Part shown: one piece after another, positions 16,089-25,730 of the stretch | Layout: each line of letters starts with the position of its first letter | Position numbering within the stretch: the stretch's first letter is position 1 | DNA from: Granulosicoccus sp036478565 | GTDB taxonomy: Bacteria > Pseudomonadota > Gammaproteobacteria > Granulosicoccales > Granulosicoccaceae | Length of the DNA: 64,000 bases | Direction: 5' to 3' | Assembly: GCA_965224525.1 (NCBI GenBank) | Contig: OZ245050.1 | Location: 1,612,001-1,676,000 of the forward strand | Position numbers and translations under genes: made by a program | The notes under the pieces: generated by a model | What the model saw: the letters and a program-made list of their open reading frames with translations, nothing else | Database searches by the model: none | What the model was told of the DNA's origin: nothing

Positions 16089-17165
16089 ATGTCAGCAGGA
16101 CCATGCACGCCAATGCATTCAGCCGATCAGTCACAACCACCGCAACCACGCGCGGTTGCACTATCAGATGCGTACCGACGGTTATCCCTGGCGCCCATGA
16201 TGGAGCTGACCGATCGTCATTGCCGTTACCTTTTTCGTCTTCTTAGCCAACATGCCTTGCTGTACACAGAGATGCTGACCAGTCGTGCCGTACTGCATGG
16301 CGATCAGGAATACTTGCTTGGTTGCAGCGAGGTTGAAACGCCTGTGGTGCTTCAACTGGGTGGCTCGGATCCGGCTGAGATGGCGGAGGCCGCAGCCATT
16401 GGTGAAAGTTGGGGATACTCTGAAATAAACATGAACGTTGGTTGCCCAAGTGATCGTGTGCAGTCAGGTCGGTTCGGTGCCTGCCTTATGGCAGAACCCG
16501 AACTGGTTGCCCGTAACGTGCGCGCTATGCAGGATACCGTTCAGATACCGGTGTCGGTCAAATGCCGATTGGGTATTGATCGTGATGAGCGTTACGATGT
16601 GTTGGAGAACTTTGTTTCTCATATACAAGAAGCTGGCTGCCAGCATGTCGTCGTGCACGCTCGTAAGGCCTGGCTGGATGGGCTCAGTCCAAAGGAGAAT
16701 CGCACTGTGCCTCCACTGCGCTATGACTTTGTATACCGCCTTAAGCAGCGTTTTCCCGAACTGCACATCACAATCAATGGTGGCATCGATAGCTGGCAGT
16801 CTATTGATACGCATTTGTCGCATGTTGATGCTGTCATGCTGGGGCGTAAAGCCTATTACGATCCGGCCTTTCTTTGCCGTGCGGACAAGCATTTATTTTC
16901 AGGCTTGCAGGATGGTTTGGAACTGACCGGTGATGTAACGGCTTTAGCGTCAGTAGCGCGGGACTATGCGAAGTATGTGCAGATTCGTGTAGATAGTGGC
17001 ATCAAGCCCAGCGCTCTGTTACGACATCTCATCGCCTTGTTTCAGGAAGTGCCAGGCGCTCGCTTATGGCGACGCCACCTTAGTGAACAGGCCAACAAGA
17101 CCTCGAATATCATTGCATTGGTTGATGAAGCTCTGTTGTTCGTTGAGCAGAGTGCAGTAACCTGA
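16089..17165 (+). CDS. dusA: tRNA-dihydrouridine(20/20a) synthase DusA
   Basis: DusA reduces uridines in the tRNA D-loop with FMN and NADPH. The 358 residues contain SLAPMMELTDRHCRY, the FMN-barrel segment INMNVGCPSDRVQSGRFGAC with the catalytic Cys near 132, VSVKCRLGIDR, VVHARKAWLDGLSPKENR (the DusA-specific segment) and INGGI. The first ATG gives about 30 residues before the conserved core; an ATG at 16113 is a possible later start. The stop overlaps the next ATG by one base (TGATG), so translation of the ABC exporter is coupled to it. Confidence 0.94.
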   Translation: MSAGPCTPMHSADQSQPPQPRAVALSDAYRRLSLAPMMELTDRHCRYLFRLLSQHALLYTEMLTSRAVLHGDQEYLLGCSEVETPVVLQLGGSDPAEMAEAAAIGESWGYSEINMNVGCPSDRVQSGRFGACLMAEPELVARNVRAMQDTVQIPVSVKCRLGIDRDERYDVLENFVSHIQEAGCQHVVVHARKAWLDGLSPKENRTVPPLRYDFVYRLKQRFPELHITINGGIDSWQSIDTHLSHVDAVMLGRKAYYDPAFLCRADKHLFSGLQDGLELTGDVTALASVARDYAKYVQIRVDSGIKPSALLRHLIALFQEVPGARLWRRHLSEQANKTSNIIALVDEALLFVEQSAVT

Positions 17166-19042
17166 TGCACGGACGCGTAGAAGCACCTCACAGCAACCGC
17201 CGTGATATTGATAATCTGAAAAAACTCTCCACTTACCTGTGGCAATACCGTGGTCGTGTATTGCTTGCGTTGAGCTGTCTGATTATCAGCAAACTGGCAA
17301 TCGTCGCAGTACCGTTGCTACTCAAACGCATCGTCAATACGCTGGACAGGGGTAGTGACGTTGTCAGCGATGGCTCAACGGTAGGTACAATCAACAGCGA
17401 TGGTGGAGGTGTTAATGAAGGGTTGTTCGGCATGGGTACTAATGATGTAATGCTGATTGCCCTTGCTCTTGTTGCCGCATATGGCGTGTTGCGAATTGCC
17501 AGTTCCTTTTTCAAGGAACTGCGAGACTCGCTATTTGCCCGGGTGCGTTATGGCGCGATGCATCGCCTGTCCACCGAGGTGCTTACTCAACTGCATCAGC
17601 TGTCTTTGTCCTTTCACCTGGAACGGCGCACAGGCAGTATTTCGCGTGACCTATCGCGTGGCACAGGCAGCCTGAGCACTATCGTCAACATGCTGGTATT
17701 CAATATTGTGCCAACAATTGCCGAGTTTTCCCTGGTAGCAATCATTTTACTCAATGGCTACAGCTGGCAATACACCGCCGTTGTTTTTGCAACTGTCGCT
17801 CTCTACATTACGTTTACTTTGAAATTCTCAGGATGGCGGATGCAATTTCGTCATGAAATGAATCGGTTGGATTCGCTTGCCAATGGTCGTGCTGTTGACA
17901 GCTTACTGAACTATGAAACCGTTAAGTATTTCAACAATGAGGCGTTGGAAGTTCAGGCTTACGACGAGTACATGAGTGACTGGTCAAAGGCGGGTGTCCG
18001 TAGCCAGGTCACAATGTCGACCTTGAATTTCGGACAGGCTGCAATGGTGGCCGTTGGCGTGACGTTAATCATGATGCTAGCGGCACGAGATGTCGCTAAT
18101 GATGTCATCTCGCTTGGCGATATTGTGCTGATCAATGCCTTGATGTTACAGCTATTCATACCGTTGAATTATCTGGGTGTTGTATACCGAGGGTTACAAT
18201 ATGCTCTGGCCGACATGGATCACGTCATAAAACTGCTGGATACAACACCAGAAATACAAGATCGCGATAATGCCAAAATGCTGTCGATATCGGATGCGCG
18301 TATCGAGTTTGATGATGTGCATTTTGCCTATCTACCCGAAAGGCCAATTTTAAAAGGTATCAGTTTTTCCATAGAGCCTGGCAGCAAGGTAGCTGTTGTT
18401 GGGCCGTCGGGTGCCGGTAAATCAACGCTGTCACGTCTGCTTTTTCGGTTCTATGATGTAGGCGAAGGCAGTATTCGGATCGATGGTATTGATGTACGCG
18501 ATTGTACGCAATCCAGTTTGCGTAAAGTTCTGGGCGTGGTGCCACAGGACACGGTCATGTTCAACGATACCATTCGTTACAACCTGGCATACGCACAGCC
18601 AGATGTGGACGACACCGTAATAAGAGAGGTGGCACGGAAAGCCAATCTGGATAAATTTATAGACCAGCTTCCTCAGGGCTACGATACTATCGTCGGCGAA
18701 CGAGGTCTGAAACTATCAGGTGGTGAGAAACAACGCATGGCGATTGCTCGCGTAATGTTGAAAGATCCACCTATCATCATATTTGACGAAGCAACGTCAA
18801 GCCTGGATACTCGCACCGAGCAGGCAATACTCGATAGCCTGAATGCGGTAGCCAAACGCGCCACATCATTGGTCATTGCGCACAGGCTTTCAACGGTTGT
18901 GGATGCAGATCAGATACTGGTGCTGGACGCTGGCAAGATAGTTGAGCGTGGTACGCACGATTCGCTGTTGGAAAAATGCGGGCTTTACGCGGATCTGTGG
19001 CAGTTGCAGCGGGGCAGCGAGCATTCAGTCACGGACCAGTGA
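17165..19042 (+). CDS. Atm1-type ABC exporter (fused permease and ATPase)
   Basis: The 625-residue half-transporter has about six membrane helices in the first ~330 residues, then an ATPase with Walker A GPSGAGKST, signature LSGGEKQRMAIARV, Walker B IIIFDEATSSLD and the switch His in IAHRLST. The membrane-domain NFGQAAM segment, the YETVKYFNNE segment and the overall pattern match the Atm1/HMT1 group. That group exports glutathione-bound sulfur or metal compounds and helps with cytosolic Fe-S assembly or metal tolerance. A short acidic and Ser/Gly-rich loop near residues 60-90 is unusual. It is coupled to dusA and overlaps the 3' end of folE on the other strand by 18 bases. Confidence 0.9.
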   Translation: MHGRVEAPHSNRRDIDNLKKLSTYLWQYRGRVLLALSCLIISKLAIVAVPLLLKRIVNTLDRGSDVVSDGSTVGTINSDGGGVNEGLFGMGTNDVMLIALALVAAYGVLRIASSFFKELRDSLFARVRYGAMHRLSTEVLTQLHQLSLSFHLERRTGSISRDLSRGTGSLSTIVNMLVFNIVPTIAEFSLVAIILLNGYSWQYTAVVFATVALYITFTLKFSGWRMQFRHEMNRLDSLANGRAVDSLLNYETVKYFNNEALEVQAYDEYMSDWSKAGVRSQVTMSTLNFGQAAMVAVGVTLIMMLAARDVANDVISLGDIVLINALMLQLFIPLNYLGVVYRGLQYALADMDHVIKLLDTTPEIQDRDNAKMLSISDARIEFDDVHFAYLPERPILKGISFSIEPGSKVAVVGPSGAGKSTLSRLLFRFYDVGEGSIRIDGIDVRDCTQSSLRKVLGVVPQDTVMFNDTIRYNLAYAQPDVDDTVIREVARKANLDKFIDQLPQGYDTIVGERGLKLSGGEKQRMAIARVMLKDPPIIIFDEATSSLDTRTEQAILDSLNAVAKRATSLVIAHRLSTVVDADQILVLDAGKIVERGTHDSLLEKCGLYADLWQLQRGSEHSVTDQ

Positions 19043-19669
19043 CAGAAATTCATTACGGGTATTGATGTCACTGCGAAAGCGACCAAGCATCGCTGAGGTG
19101 GTCATGGAAGAATTCTGTTTTTCCACGCCACGCATCATCATGCACAGGTGACGGGACTCGATAATTACCCCGACTCCGATACCGTCAGTTACGCTTGCTA
19201 CAGCATTGGCAATCTGTTTTGTCAGGCCTTCCTGAATCTGTAGGCGTCGCGCGTACATGTCAACTATGCGAGCTATTTTGGATAAACCGATGACTTTGCC
19301 GCGAGGTAAATAGGCCACATGTGCCTTGCCAATAAACGGCAGCATATGGTGTTCACACAGGGAGTACAGCTCGATATTTTTGACGATGACCATTTCTTCA
19401 CTATCGGATTCGAAGATGGCATCGTTGACAACTTCTTCAAGCGTTTGTCCATAGCCATGGGTCAGGAATTCCATGGCTTTGGCGGCGCGTTTGGGCGTGT
19501 CCAGCAGTCCGTCACGCTTGAGATCCTCACCGATGTTGGTAAGGATGGTTGCATAGGCATCCTTGGTCGTTTGTATGGCGATATTTCGCGCTCCGAAGAT
19601 AGCAGGCCGCTGCCTTGAGCATCCGGGATGGGGCTTAGGACATTGAGGGGCCGATTGAGTACTTTGCAC
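19025..19669 (-). CDS. folE: GTP cyclohydrolase I
   Basis: FolE converts GTP to dihydroneopterin triphosphate, the first step of folate synthesis. The 214 residues carry the zinc site in LYSLCEHHMLPF (Cys105, His108) and ESRHLCMMMRG, plus PRGKVIGLSKIARIVDMYARRLQIQE and DTPKRAAKAMEFLT. The first ~25 residues (Cys/Pro-rich) are outside the conserved core, and the true start could be further downstream. The 3' end overlaps the convergent ABC exporter gene by 18 bases. It is divergent from fadE. Confidence 0.95.
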   Translation of the reverse strand: MQSTQSAPQCPKPHPGCSRQRPAIFGARNIAIQTTKDAYATILTNIGEDLKRDGLLDTPKRAAKAMEFLTHGYGQTLEEVVNDAIFESDSEEMVIVKNIELYSLCEHHMLPFIGKAHVAYLPRGKVIGLSKIARIVDMYARRLQIQEGLTKQIANAVASVTDGIGVGVIIESRHLCMMMRGVEKQNSSMTTSAMLGRFRSDINTRNEFLSLVRD

Positions 19670-19742
19670 AGAACTATAGCGGATTTTGACACCCGCGGCC
19701 CCGGAGTTACACCTGTTAGCAGACTATTGCCCTGTGCAACCT

Positions 19743-19748
19743 TATAAT
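19743..19748 (+). promoter_or_regulatory. Possible -10 element for fadE
   Basis: A perfect TATAAT lies 145 bases before the fadE ATG in the 223-base divergent gap between folE and fadE. No good -35 hexamer is seen at the standard spacing, so this is weak. Confidence 0.25.
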
Positions 19749-19892
19749 GAGCGTTTCGCCCCAAGCGTAGCAGTTTGCCGGAATTCTGTCGTCGGCCGGC
19801 AACGGCTTGCGTTTGGAGTTATTTTATGTGGGTTCCTGGCTCGCAAAGCCGGTTACGACACCGCTGCCTCATTAACCTGATCGGGAGATCTC

Positions 19893-22358
19893 ATGGGCTT
19901 TATATTCTGGCTGATCGTTATAGTCGCCACACTGTATCTGCTATCGCGTACCAGGCCGGGTATGTCGGTAGCGACCTTCACAGTCGGGGCCGTACTTTTC
20001 GTTGCAAGTGTGTTTGGTTTCCTCGGCGGCATCCTTGGCGTGCTCGCACTTGTGGTCTTTCTCGGTGTTGCTGTCATATTCAATGTCCGTAGCCTGCGGC
20101 ATCAATTTATCAGCCAACCGGTGCTCAAGTATGTCCGCGCCGTGCTTCCACCCATGTCAGACACCGAACGTGCCGCTATTGATGCTGGTACGGTCTGGTG
20201 GGAAGCAGAATTGTTTCGCGGTTCCCCAGACTGGCACAAGCTCAAGAACTACCCGGAAGCAACGCTGACAGAGGAGGAGCAGGCGTTTGTCGACGGACCG
20301 TGCGACAAGCTCTGCAGCATGATGGACGACTGGGAGATCACTTACGAATTGAATGACCTGCCAGAGTCCGTATGGCAGTACATCAAGGATCAACGCTTTC
20401 TGGGAATGGTCATCCCCAAGGCTTATGGCGGCCTGGGATTTTCACCGATGGCGCATTCTGAAGTGGTGATGAAGCTGGCAACTCGCAGTGTGACCGGTGC
20501 AGTGAGCGTCATGGTGCCTAACTCTCTTGGGCCAGCAGAGCTGTTGTTGCACTACGGCAGCAAAGAACAAAAAGACTACTATCTACCGCGCCTCGCAACT
20601 GGCAAGGAGATTCCCTGTTTTGCACTGACCGGACCGAACGCGGGCTCCGATGCTGCTTCAATGAGCGACTTCGGCATTGTCTGTACTGGCGAATTCGAGG
20701 GCAGGGAAGTACTCGGCCTGCGGCTTACCTGGGACAAGCGTTACATCACGCTGGGACCGATAGCAACCCTGCTTGGACTGGCGTTCAAAGCCTACGACCC
20801 GGATCAACTGCTCGGGAAAATAGAAGACCTCGGTATTACCTGTGCACTTATCCCTACGGCCACACCTGGCGTCAATATTGGACGCCGGCACTTTCCTCTC
20901 AATCAAGCGTTCATGAATGGCCCGAATAGCGGTAACGATGTATTTATCCCGATGGAATGGGTCATCGGTGGTGAGGAAATGATCGGGCAGGGTTGGCGCA
21001 TGCTGATGGAGTCTTTGTCAGTTGGTCGCGGTATCTCATTGCCATCCAATGGCGTAGCTTCTGGCAAGGCGACAGCGCGTTTTGTCGGTGCCTATTCGAG
21101 AATTCGCACACAGTTCAATTTGCCCATCGGCAAGTTCGAGGGCATTGAGGAGGCGTTGGGTCGTATTGCGGGGCTGACCTACACCATGGATGCTGGCAGG
21201 CGTCTAACTTGTGCAGCGCTTAATGAAGGCGAGAAGCCTTCTGTTGTATCAGCTATTCTCAAGTACTACAACACAGACAATATGCGCACAGTACTTAATG
21301 ATGGCATGGATATTATCGGTGGCAAGGGTATTTGCATGGGACCAACCAATTTTCTTGGTCGTTCGTATCAAGCAGTGCCTGTAGGTATCACCGTTGAAGG
21401 AGCAAACATTCTGACACGTACGCTGATCATATTTGGTCAAGGTGCAATTCGCTGTCATCCCTGGTTGATGGCGGAAATTACCGCAGCATCCTTGCCCAAT
21501 AAACAGGAAGCCATCGAGAGTTTTGATGAAGCATTGCTAGGACATATCGGCTATGCCATCCAGAACGGTTCGCGCTCATTGTTTCATGGCCTGACCAAGG
21601 GATTTTTTGCGGAGTCGCCAATTGCCGGTGTCAACGCCAAATACTATCGTCGCTTGTCGCGCATGAGTGCGGCTTATTCATTTCTGGCCGATATTGCCAT
21701 GTTGTTTCTGGGAGGCGGGCTGAAGCGCAAAGAGATGTTGTCGGGTCGGTTTGCCGATGGCCTTATGCATATGTATATGGCCTCTGCAGTGTTGAAACGT
21801 TTTGAGGATACCGGGCGCCCGGAGGCCGATCAGCCGTTGCTTGAGTGGTCTGTACGGCACGCTTTGTTTGAAACTCAGGTGGCGATTGATCAGATTCTCA
21901 GGAATTTCCCGAATACCGCCGTTGGCCTTACACTTCGCGGCATTGTCTTCCCTCTCGGTCGGCGCTACCGCACGCCGAATGACCGGCTAACGCAACAGTG
22001 CGCGCGCATTTTACTGGATGATTCCGAAGCACGGGATCGGTTAACCTCGGGAACCTATCTGAGTGATGATCCAACAGATGCTACTGGCAGCATTGAGTAT
22101 GCGTTTCATGCTGTGCTGGAAGCGAGCAACGCTGCCCGAAAAATCCGCTCCGCTCGGTGCAAACAACCCTGGAGTTTAGGCTACGAGACCTGGCTGCAAC
22201 AGTTAACAGCCGAAAACATCATCGACGGTGCAGAGGCTGAACTGTTGAAAGTCGCCGCTATCGCCACGCAGCGAGTAGTCGCTGTCGATGATTTTCCGAA
22301 TGATGTTGCTCAGGGAGGCTCTACGGTCAGTAGTAAGATATCGAAGGCCGGGAGCTGA
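19893..22358 (+). CDS. fadE: Acyl-CoA dehydrogenase FadE
   Basis: FadE carries out the first, FAD-dependent step of beta-oxidation of fatty acyl-CoA. The 821 residues fit the long bacterial FadE type (E. coli about 814): two N-terminal membrane helices (about 3-22 and 30-66), then the dehydrogenase core with FLGMVIPKAYGGLGFS, ALTGPNAGSDAASM, LSVGRGISLPS, GGKGICMGPTNFLGRSYQ and VPVGITVEGANILTR, then the FadE-specific C-terminal domain. GGGAGA precedes the ATG. Genes for lipid uptake (fadL, volA-like) and a methylacyl-CoA racemase in the window suit lipid use. It ends 111 bases before the IS66 element. Confidence 0.95.
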   Translation: MGFIFWLIVIVATLYLLSRTRPGMSVATFTVGAVLFVASVFGFLGGILGVLALVVFLGVAVIFNVRSLRHQFISQPVLKYVRAVLPPMSDTERAAIDAGTVWWEAELFRGSPDWHKLKNYPEATLTEEEQAFVDGPCDKLCSMMDDWEITYELNDLPESVWQYIKDQRFLGMVIPKAYGGLGFSPMAHSEVVMKLATRSVTGAVSVMVPNSLGPAELLLHYGSKEQKDYYLPRLATGKEIPCFALTGPNAGSDAASMSDFGIVCTGEFEGREVLGLRLTWDKRYITLGPIATLLGLAFKAYDPDQLLGKIEDLGITCALIPTATPGVNIGRRHFPLNQAFMNGPNSGNDVFIPMEWVIGGEEMIGQGWRMLMESLSVGRGISLPSNGVASGKATARFVGAYSRIRTQFNLPIGKFEGIEEALGRIAGLTYTMDAGRRLTCAALNEGEKPSVVSAILKYYNTDNMRTVLNDGMDIIGGKGICMGPTNFLGRSYQAVPVGITVEGANILTRTLIIFGQGAIRCHPWLMAEITAASLPNKQEAIESFDEALLGHIGYAIQNGSRSLFHGLTKGFFAESPIAGVNAKYYRRLSRMSAAYSFLADIAMLFLGGGLKRKEMLSGRFADGLMHMYMASAVLKRFEDTGRPEADQPLLEWSVRHALFETQVAIDQILRNFPNTAVGLTLRGIVFPLGRRYRTPNDRLTQQCARILLDDSEARDRLTSGTYLSDDPTDATGSIEYAFHAVLEASNAARKIRSARCKQPWSLGYETWLQQLTAENIIDGAEAELLKVAAIATQRVVAVDDFPNDVAQGGSTVSSKISKAGS

Positions 22359-22461
22359 GCTTTATATCAAGATTTGCGGGGAGGCTGTAATCACTGGTTT
22401 GCGAATACTGCCTCCTCAAGAGATAGTAGAAATAATGTATTCATGCGGAGAGTCCGCCAAA

Positions 22462-22469
22462 GAGTGCAG
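22462..22469. repeat. Left target-site duplication of the IS66 element
   Basis: GAGTGCAG directly abuts the left end GTAAGCGCC of the element and is repeated exactly at 24929-24936. Eight bases is the normal duplication length for IS66. Confidence 0.95.
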
Positions 22470-22512
22470 GTAAGCGCCAACGATTCAGGGTATCTGGCGT
22501 TTCTACCTGTCC

Positions 22513-24114
22513 CTATTTCATATTCCACGGCATGAGCACATCGAGTGCCTCACCCGTGTCCGCAGCGGCGATATGGCCGATAACATATTGCAGGTAGGCA
22601 TAGGGTTCAATGCCGTTTGCCTTTGCTGACTCAATCAATGAGAACATCGCTGCACTGGCTTTTGCACCTTCGGGGCTATCACTGAACAACCAGGCACGGC
22701 GTCCGACAGCAAAAGGTCTGATAGCATTCTCCGCCAGTACATTGCTGATTCGAAGCTGACCATGTTCACAGTAACGCACCAAATGATCCCACTGATTAAT
22801 CAGGTAGTTGATGGCCTTGCGTGTCAGCGTATCAGGAGCAACCTTTGGCTGTTTCTCATCCAACCATCGCTTGAGCTTGGTTAATCTGGGCACCGCAATC
22901 TTCTGCCGCTGCTCGTAACGCTCGTCGTCATCGAGTTCTGCCCACTGACGTTCGAACCGGTACAGCGCATCAATGTGTGATAGTAAAACCATCGCGACAC
23001 TGGGTTTTCCCTTGAGAGGTTTTGGTTGGGTTTTGATGGCCTCAACCACCTTACGCCTGCCATGATCCATACAGCCCAAATGCACAAGAGCTTTAGCGGC
23101 GCACGCCTTGTCATAGCCTGCATAGCCATCGCTTTGGAAATAACGCCCGGTAAAGTTTTCCAGCAGCCGCTCGGCCACCGCTCCACCTCGTGACTTATCG
23201 TAGTTAAATAACACCACCGTCCTACCCGGTGGACCACCGCGCATCACCCAGATCCATTTATCGCCGGTCGGTGTCATACCCGGCTCCTTGAGCACTTGCA
23301 ACCGTGTCTCATCGCCCTGGATGTAGTCCGCCTGCATCAGTTGCTTCTCCAGACGCTCTAGCAGGGGTTGCACGGTCACTGACAAGCGGATGATCCAGTT
23401 CGCCAGCGTGGTGCGCGTAATCTCACCACCGTAGCGAGCCAGTATTTTCTCCAGCCTGTACAGCGGCAACCCATCTGAATACTTGGCAATCACCAGCCAG
23501 GCCAGCAAGTTGACCGATGCCACGCTCTTGCCGATTGGGTGTGCAGGGCGTTCAGCGCTTTTGAGACATCGCTCGCCATCGGCATTCCGATAAACCGCCT
23601 TCTCCTGCATGATCTCAATCACTTGCACCTGGGCAGGGATGATATCGAGCTCTTCCTTGACCTTGACGAAGAAGGTGTCTATCGCCCCTTCGCGCTCTTC
23701 ATCGCTTAAGCGCAGGTATTTTTGAATGCGCGCCAGTTCCGGTGAAAAACCTTTGCGCTTACGTTTTTTGCGCACCTTGCTATCGGGCTTCTGTTCAGGT
23801 GCAGTCTCTCCATCATCTGGATCGGGCTCACCATCAGCCAGCGCTTCCGCTTCATCGACCAGCCAGTCCTCTTGTGAGAGATTCTTCTCACTGCTAGGAC
23901 CGTACTTGCGCTGATTCATCAGCCGCAGCTTCTCTTCGAGTACGTTGATCAGTGCCTGCTGATTTTTAATCTCAGCGCTTTTTTGTCCCAGCACTTCATC
24001 CTTCTTCTCAAGCAACTTCTGTTGCTCAAGCAGCGCCACCATCATCGTATCCTGGGTCGGCATAGAAGCTTGACCAAGGCGTGACAAAACACTGATGGCA
24101 TCGGGTGGAAACAT
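22513..24114 (-). CDS. tnpC: IS66 transposase TnpC
   Basis: This is the DDE transposase of the element, 533 residues. After an N-terminal coiled coil (LLEQQKLLEKKDEVLGQKSA) and a zinc-finger-like region come QADYIQGDETRL (first Asp), RYFQSDGYAGYDKAC (second Asp) and SNVLAENAIRPFAVGRRAWL (Glu), then the C-terminal ANGIEPYAYLQYVI. All catalytic residues are present and the length is typical, so it should be functional. Confidence 0.95.
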   Translation of the reverse strand: MFPPDAISVLSRLGQASMPTQDTMMVALLEQQKLLEKKDEVLGQKSAEIKNQQALINVLEEKLRLMNQRKYGPSSEKNLSQEDWLVDEAEALADGEPDPDDGETAPEQKPDSKVRKKRKRKGFSPELARIQKYLRLSDEEREGAIDTFFVKVKEELDIIPAQVQVIEIMQEKAVYRNADGERCLKSAERPAHPIGKSVASVNLLAWLVIAKYSDGLPLYRLEKILARYGGEITRTTLANWIIRLSVTVQPLLERLEKQLMQADYIQGDETRLQVLKEPGMTPTGDKWIWVMRGGPPGRTVVLFNYDKSRGGAVAERLLENFTGRYFQSDGYAGYDKACAAKALVHLGCMDHGRRKVVEAIKTQPKPLKGKPSVAMVLLSHIDALYRFERQWAELDDDERYEQRQKIAVPRLTKLKRWLDEKQPKVAPDTLTRKAINYLINQWDHLVRYCEHGQLRISNVLAENAIRPFAVGRRAWLFSDSPEGAKASAAMFSLIESAKANGIEPYAYLQYVIGHIAAADTGEALDVLMPWNMK

Positions 24115-24138
24115 GCCTTGTATTATAGCAAATGTTGA

Positions 24139-24510
24139 TCAACATACAGATTCGTATCGCAATACTTTATGCGGTTTCATTCGAGCAATGTTGTAACCAT
24201 CAAGCAACCAATTGAGTTGTTCACCATTGATCGTCAACAGCGACTCATTGGCATCGGGCCAATGAAATTTCTCCTCGGCCAGGCTCTTGTAGTAAAGCAC
24301 AAACCCATTGTTCTCCCAGAACAGAATTTTCAGTTTGTTGAATGCACGATTGCGGAACACGTACAGCATGCCTCCGAATGGATCATGGGACAGCTCCATT
24401 TGCACAATCGCTGCAAGGCCCCGATGACTCTTGCGGAAATCCACGGCATTGCGGTACAGGTAAATGGTTGGCAGCTGGGTATTCGGTCGCAGAGCGTAGC
24501 GAGTACTCAT
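24139..24510 (-). CDS. tnpB: IS66 accessory protein TnpB (IS66 Orf2)
   Basis: The 123-residue protein has the Orf2 landmarks IYLYRNAVDFRKSHRGLAAIV, DPFGGMLYVFRNRAFNKLKIL and NNGFVLYYKSLAEEKFHWP. It is needed for transposition in IS66 elements, but its biochemical role is unclear. It overlaps the end of tnpA by four bases, indicating coupled translation, and precedes tnpC by 24 bases. Confidence 0.95.
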   Translation of the reverse strand: MSTRYALRPNTQLPTIYLYRNAVDFRKSHRGLAAIVQMELSHDPFGGMLYVFRNRAFNKLKILFWENNGFVLYYKSLAEEKFHWPDANESLLTINGEQLNWLLDGYNIARMKPHKVLRYESVC

Positions 24511-24854
24511 AGCTGCGCGACAAGCTTGCTCACCAGCTCGACACTGCGATCGCCGATACCCTCGATCGTCATGCCATTGGGCAACCGCACCACCAACCCA
24601 AAGTCACTCGCCGTCGTCGGAGGTACCACGACCGGGACAAACCCGCCCGAACTGACGGCAGACTCGTCCGACAACGGCTCTTCTTTTCTGCTCCAATACA
24701 CCATCTGGTGGTAAACCAACGAATACTGCTCGCAGTAAGCCATCTTGGACAAACCGGATGTGCGCCATTGGGCGACATGGCGTTGCCAGAATGCTTCGCG
24801 GGTGAGCGTTTGCAGACTGGGCGCGGAATGTGATGAATCCACTTGCATGACCAA
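24507..24854 (-). CDS. tnpA: IS66 accessory protein TnpA (helix-turn-helix)
   Basis: This is the first gene of the element, 115 residues. The N-terminal half, FWQRHVAQWRTSGLSKMAYC with EQYSLVYHQMVYWSRK, is the helix-turn-helix region typical of IS66 Orf1 and probably binds DNA. The C-terminal half has VVVPP and LVVRLPNGMTIEG. The four-base overlap with tnpB is typical of the family. Confidence 0.92.
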   Translation of the reverse strand: MVMQVDSSHSAPSLQTLTREAFWQRHVAQWRTSGLSKMAYCEQYSLVYHQMVYWSRKEEPLSDESAVSSGGFVPVVVPPTTASDFGLVVRLPNGMTIEGIGDRSVELVSKLVAQL

Positions 24855-24916
24855 CTCCTGTTTTGCCAGGAGTACAGCTTCGTGTGCGCAGCAGCAGGTT
24901 GTCTACACGTCGAAAC

Positions 24917-25438
24917 TTAGGCGCTTACGAGTGCAGAGAAAACCAGCAATACGATAAATGTAATGCCTATATAGCCGACCACCTTTTCGATACCGGTTGC
25001 AGACCTGGCAGCGCCAAAGCGATTGCGCTCTTCACTACCTGGTTTCAACGAGTAGTACAACATCCACAATCCACCAATAATGGGAACGTACCCCCACACC
25101 ATATGCAGTCCGCCAAAATCCAGATCATGCAGGCGCTTCGCGCTGTTTAATACCAGGCCATACATAGCCACAACCGCACAAACAATGGCGAGTAACGAAG
25201 AAACGATCATTGGTACTGTGGCTGGTTCACCTTCTCCGACAATCGCCATGTAACCCATCATCGGTGCAAAACCGATAAGCATTAACATCAGAAAGCCGAA
25301 ATATCGCGCGTTGTACGTTAATACACCAATACGGCCTTCTATCGACATCAGCTTCTCTTTGCTGGATGGCGGTGCATCGATAGTTTGCTCCAGTCGGTAC
25401 GCACCGCTGGACATGACATCACTGGCAATAGCACTCAT
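24917..25438 (-). CDS. DUF805 membrane protein with an IS66-derived C-terminal end
   Basis: The 173-residue protein has about four membrane helices and the DUF805 motif AKRLHDLDFGGLHMVW followed by IIGGLWMLYYSLKPGSEERNRFG. The function of DUF805 proteins is unknown. The last codons come from the IS66 end: after ...FSAL the frame runs into the element and reads VSA and stop. Rejoining the flanks at the target duplication shows the original ending FGGLSA and a stop at 22441-22443. Six residues were thus replaced by three, and the protein probably still works. GGA-rich sequence precedes the ATG. Confidence 0.85.
   Translation of the reverse strand: MSAIASDVMSSGAYRLEQTIDAPPSSKEKLMSIEGRIGVLTYNARYFGFLMLMLIGFAPMMGYMAIVGEGEPATVPMIVSSLLAIVCAVVAMYGLVLNSAKRLHDLDFGGLHMVWGYVPIIGGLWMLYYSLKPGSEERNRFGAARSATGIEKVVGYIGITFIVLLVFSALVSA
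24929..24936. repeat. Right target-site duplication of the IS66 element
   Basis: GAGTGCAG, identical to 22462-22469. It lies within the last codons of the DUF805 gene. Confidence 0.95.
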
Positions 25439-25670
25439 TGATCCTTCCTGAATTCGTTTGTAGAACAGGAAGTAGCGGAGGCGGAGCGGTCCGTTTTCAA
25501 TGGTTCATGTAAAAACCAGAACGACGACACCTATCTATCGAGAAGTCGATCACAGGTGTAACTTCGCTGACCTGCGCATCGCACTCATAACCAAGGTGAG
25601 GAAAATGATCCTTCCAGATTGCAGTTAAATCGATCTTTTTAGGATAAAAAAGCGATCATTAAGATCAAAA

Positions 25671-25697
25671 AAGCCTCGAAATTACGAGGCTTTTTCT
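25671..25697 (-). terminator. Intrinsic terminator after the fadL-lipase-chalcone-isomerase-like operon
   Basis: AAGCCTCG and CGAGGCTT form a perfect 8-base stem with a six-base loop. On the minus strand a run of T follows, and on the plus strand a T-rich tail follows too, so it may work both ways. It lies 38 bases beyond the stop of the gene at 25731. Confidence 0.9.
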
Positions 25698-25730
25698 TTT
25701 AAATCAGCAGCCTACTGTGGTCCGACCCCG

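Larger units (their letters stand above)
22470..24928 (-). mobile_element. Intact IS66-family insertion sequence (2459 bp)
   Basis: The ends are GTAAGCGCC at 22470 and its complement GGCGCTTAC at 24928. They form an imperfect terminal inverted repeat of about 17 bases, with 14 of 17 positions matching. Inside are three genes on the minus strand in the order tnpA, tnpB, tnpC, all open. Perfect 8-base target duplications flank it, so the insertion is recent and the element may be active. It landed at the 3' end of the DUF805 gene and supplies that gene's present stop codon. Confidence 0.95.
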
